64,000 nucleotides of DNA from NCBI GenBank assembly GCA_026874595.1, contig CM049311.1, positions 54,687,676 to 54,751,675 of the forward strand. The letters run 5' to 3'. The notes below the pieces were generated by a model, which made no database searches, had not been told where the DNA came from, and saw only the letters and a list, made by a program, of their open reading frames with translations. This DNA is from Sipunculus nudus. Lineage: Eukaryota > Annelida > Sipuncula > Golfingiida > Sipunculidae. The position numbers and the translations under genes were made by a program. Below, piece after piece: positions 61,831 through 64,000 of this stretch (positions are counted from its first letter, which is position 1; each line of letters begins with the position of its first letter).

Positions 61831-63480
61831 ATGTCTAGTTTCTTATTGTAGCCTGTTCCAGTCTATACTAGTTATTGGAATAAAAGAATGTCTATATGAT
61901 TCAGTGTTAGAACTCAGTACTTAAATTATTGCCTTTTAGTGTTGTCCCTATTGGAATTTTAATGAGAAAATATAGTAATTCAGTAGAGATTGCTGCAAGA
62001 CTGTTTATAATCTTTATAGGAAAACTAATTATTAGTCTCTTCTGCAGTTGTCACCATTTATTCACACTGCACTGTTTGCAAGAGTTATTGCATCAGGGTT
62101 TGCAGGTTTTCCCAAACTGTTTTTTTTTACTTTTTTTTTTTTAGTGGAGTACTTATTGACACAGTGTGAAAGTCCCAGTTACCTTGATTTGGAAGTTACA
62201 GTTACTGTGTTTGGCAGTGTTAAGGGCTGTGAATTTTTATCATGTGTCAGGAATGTCTCTGCGGTCACCCTGTGTCAGCAGTGGTCAGTTTAGTGTGCCG
62301 CAAGCTGCTGCACCATTGCCAACCACTTCTACTGTTGCAGCATCTGTTTTGACCCATAAAAGTCACCATAATGAACCAAATTTTCCTTGATATTATAGAC
62401 AAGTGGGTTTTAATGACAAAACTTGTAGCAGATTACATCTGTACATGTGAAAGAATAACATTCTAATACTCTCTGGCAGTATGACCTTATTGTGAACTTT
62501 GTGACCTATCAGATATATTCAAATCCTCACATTGTTAATCACCACTAGCTGATCGAATATTGCTTGGCACATCATATGATTTTGGTATTCACATTAGCAT
62601 TAGTCTTTCTTTACAGACCCAAGGTGGCATTTCCCCAGCAGTTACATTCACTACTTTAGTAATAGCAAATTTGATTTGGTTAACATTAACTAAATATAGG
62701 TAAAATCTGATGGGCTTCTACACCCAAGCTTAATGGCTCATCAGGCCTGAGCTTATCTGAGTTCCGGTATTGTGAAGCAACTTAGTTGTTCAACTCACCC
62801 TGGCTTGGACACTCTTCCATCACAGATCTCCTTCTCAGTATTTACTTGTAGTCATTTCGGCTGCTTGGTGGACAGAGGCACACTGGGTGGACAGAGGCAC
62901 ACTGGCGGTTGGGACATTTCCCTAAGGTCTTGGCAGGGTGGGGGTCTGACAAGGATTCAAACTCATTACCTCTCGATCATAAGCTATGCACTTTTAAGTG
63001 CCACTATTTATCTTATTATAGCCTGGCTTTTCATATTATATATCTGACAAGGGGTCCCAATAGTAATACAGGTAAAGAAGTGAAAGATATATGTACAAGC
63101 ATGCATTTTTTTCACGGTTTAAAAAACAGCCAGTCAGGTTGATGCTTTCCAGTCATGTCACCGGAAGCAGGAGAACCTGGCAGGGGCACCAGCCTGCCAT
63201 GAGCATCTCCCTGCACATGTATAGAAATCTCAGATGTTGAGTATGCTTCCCATGACAAGGTTAATCATCGGTGCAGTGTTTGAAGTAAAGGCCAACTGGT
63301 CAGGGCATTGCTTCTCTTCCTTGGGATGTTGGGGAAAATTTCTGGGAATGAAAGAATAGAAAGTTTGGGAAGAAACTTTTGACATTTCCACAAACTTATT
63401 TAAACATGTTCAACAGAGAACCACTGGATTATACTTTAACTATTATTCCTTATTTACACATTGTTATTAGGGCCCCGCTT
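61831..63480. other. Intergenic
   Basis: Open stretches at about 61940-62390 were examined and not accepted as exons. GGTGGACAGAGGCACACTGG is tandemly duplicated at about 62867-62903. The minus strand at about 63005-62935 has a weak tRNA-like pattern (GAGTTTGAATCCT) and may be part of a SINE. Confidence 0.35.
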
Positions 63481-63805
63481 GACAAGCTTGACAACAACAA
63501 CATACTGCAGCTATCCCAAATTCAAATTACAGACATGTTGGAATTCCAATATGGCCGCCACAGCCCAATTGCTGATTTTCTTTCGCACGCAATAACTCAA
63601 TAACAACATATTGCACCTTTCCAAAATTCACAGGGATGATTGGTACCCATATGGGCTCCCAACCTATCAAATTACAGATCTGTTGGAATTCCAATATGGA
63701 CGCCATAGCCGGATTGCTGATTTTCTTTCGCTTGCGATACTTCAACAAAAACTTACTGCAGCTTTCCCAAATTCACAGGGATGATTGGTACCTATAAGGA
63801 CCATT
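63481..63805. repeat. Two tandem about 170-bp units
   Basis: Blocks TGTTGGAATTCCAATATGG, GATTGCTGATTTTCTTTCGC and TTCACAGGGATGATTGGTACC each occur twice in the same order with about 170 bp spacing. Confidence 0.8.
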
Positions 63806-64000
63806 GTCCAACCACATCTAGTTCCTTTTAATTACACACTGAAGTAGACTGAAATTTTATAGAATTTAATTAATAAAATAAATAAAACTGACAAATTGAG
63901 AACATAAACACTTGACACCTTGCTTCACTCATTAAGACTGAGGCAGATAAATTCTGTAGGTGTTTTGGATTCATGGCTCAAAGGTCTACCCCCAAAATTT

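Noticed and set aside
61929-62390. Plus-strand exon candidates (VVPIGILMRKYSNSVEIAARL.., LSPFIHTALFARVIASGFA.., ..SSGQFSVPQAAAPLPTT..)
   Set aside because: Plausible acceptors exist but no donors in matching phase, the pieces are in different frames, and no family was recognised. Transcript data could revive them.

Overview
The window is AT-rich eukaryotic DNA. It has spliced genes with long introns, many (TA)n microsatellites and a dense load of transposons and tandem repeats. The dispersed repeat families (for example the palindrome-headed family ending in CAGCTGAGCG..GTGACCCATGGG) and the gene content suggest a mollusc, most likely a bivalve; that assignment is an inference.

Left half (about 2.2-33.9 kb, minus strand): one gene. 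Ten exons join with consistent reading phase into 1148 codons of the N-terminal half of a polycystin-1-like protein: a signal peptide split over two tiny exons, an eight-cysteine WSC domain, a first PKD repeat, a cysteine-rich LDL-A-like region and then a run of PKD repeats. The last visible exon ends in phase 0 at 2180 and the gene runs off the left edge. No leucine-rich repeats and no C-type lectin domain are seen, although vertebrate polycystin-1 has both. The 5' end lies at about 33.9 kb.

The introns hold most of the DNA. Intron 4 carries a 44-bp minisatellite of about 38 copies. It abuts the end of exon 4, and each copy repeats that exon's 3' end and 5' splice site. Intron 3 holds a 52-bp minisatellite, a 31-bp perfect hairpin and a Helitron (19.2-24.5 kb) broken by a 3.6-kb terminal-inverted-repeat element. 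Intron 2 holds a foldback-type element (27.6-29.8 kb) with arms built of GTGCGCAC palindromes around a dead LINE. Intron 1 holds another repeat copy with a MITE inside it.

Right half (33.9-64 kb): no confident gene. It contains a second Helitron copy in the opposite orientation (39.3-40.4 kb), repeat-family debris, a Gypsy-like LTR with a scrap of RNase H (44.5-45.1 kb), a 5'-truncated LINE with a 27-bp target duplication (50.1-52.7 kb), and further diverged repeats. The most unusual element is at 42.9-43.6 kb. It is a miniature LTR retrotransposon with three about 156-bp LTRs in tandem, an 18-nt tRNA-Pro primer binding site, polypurine tracts and a 4-bp target duplication, and its LTRs carry tRNA-like A- and B-box sequences.
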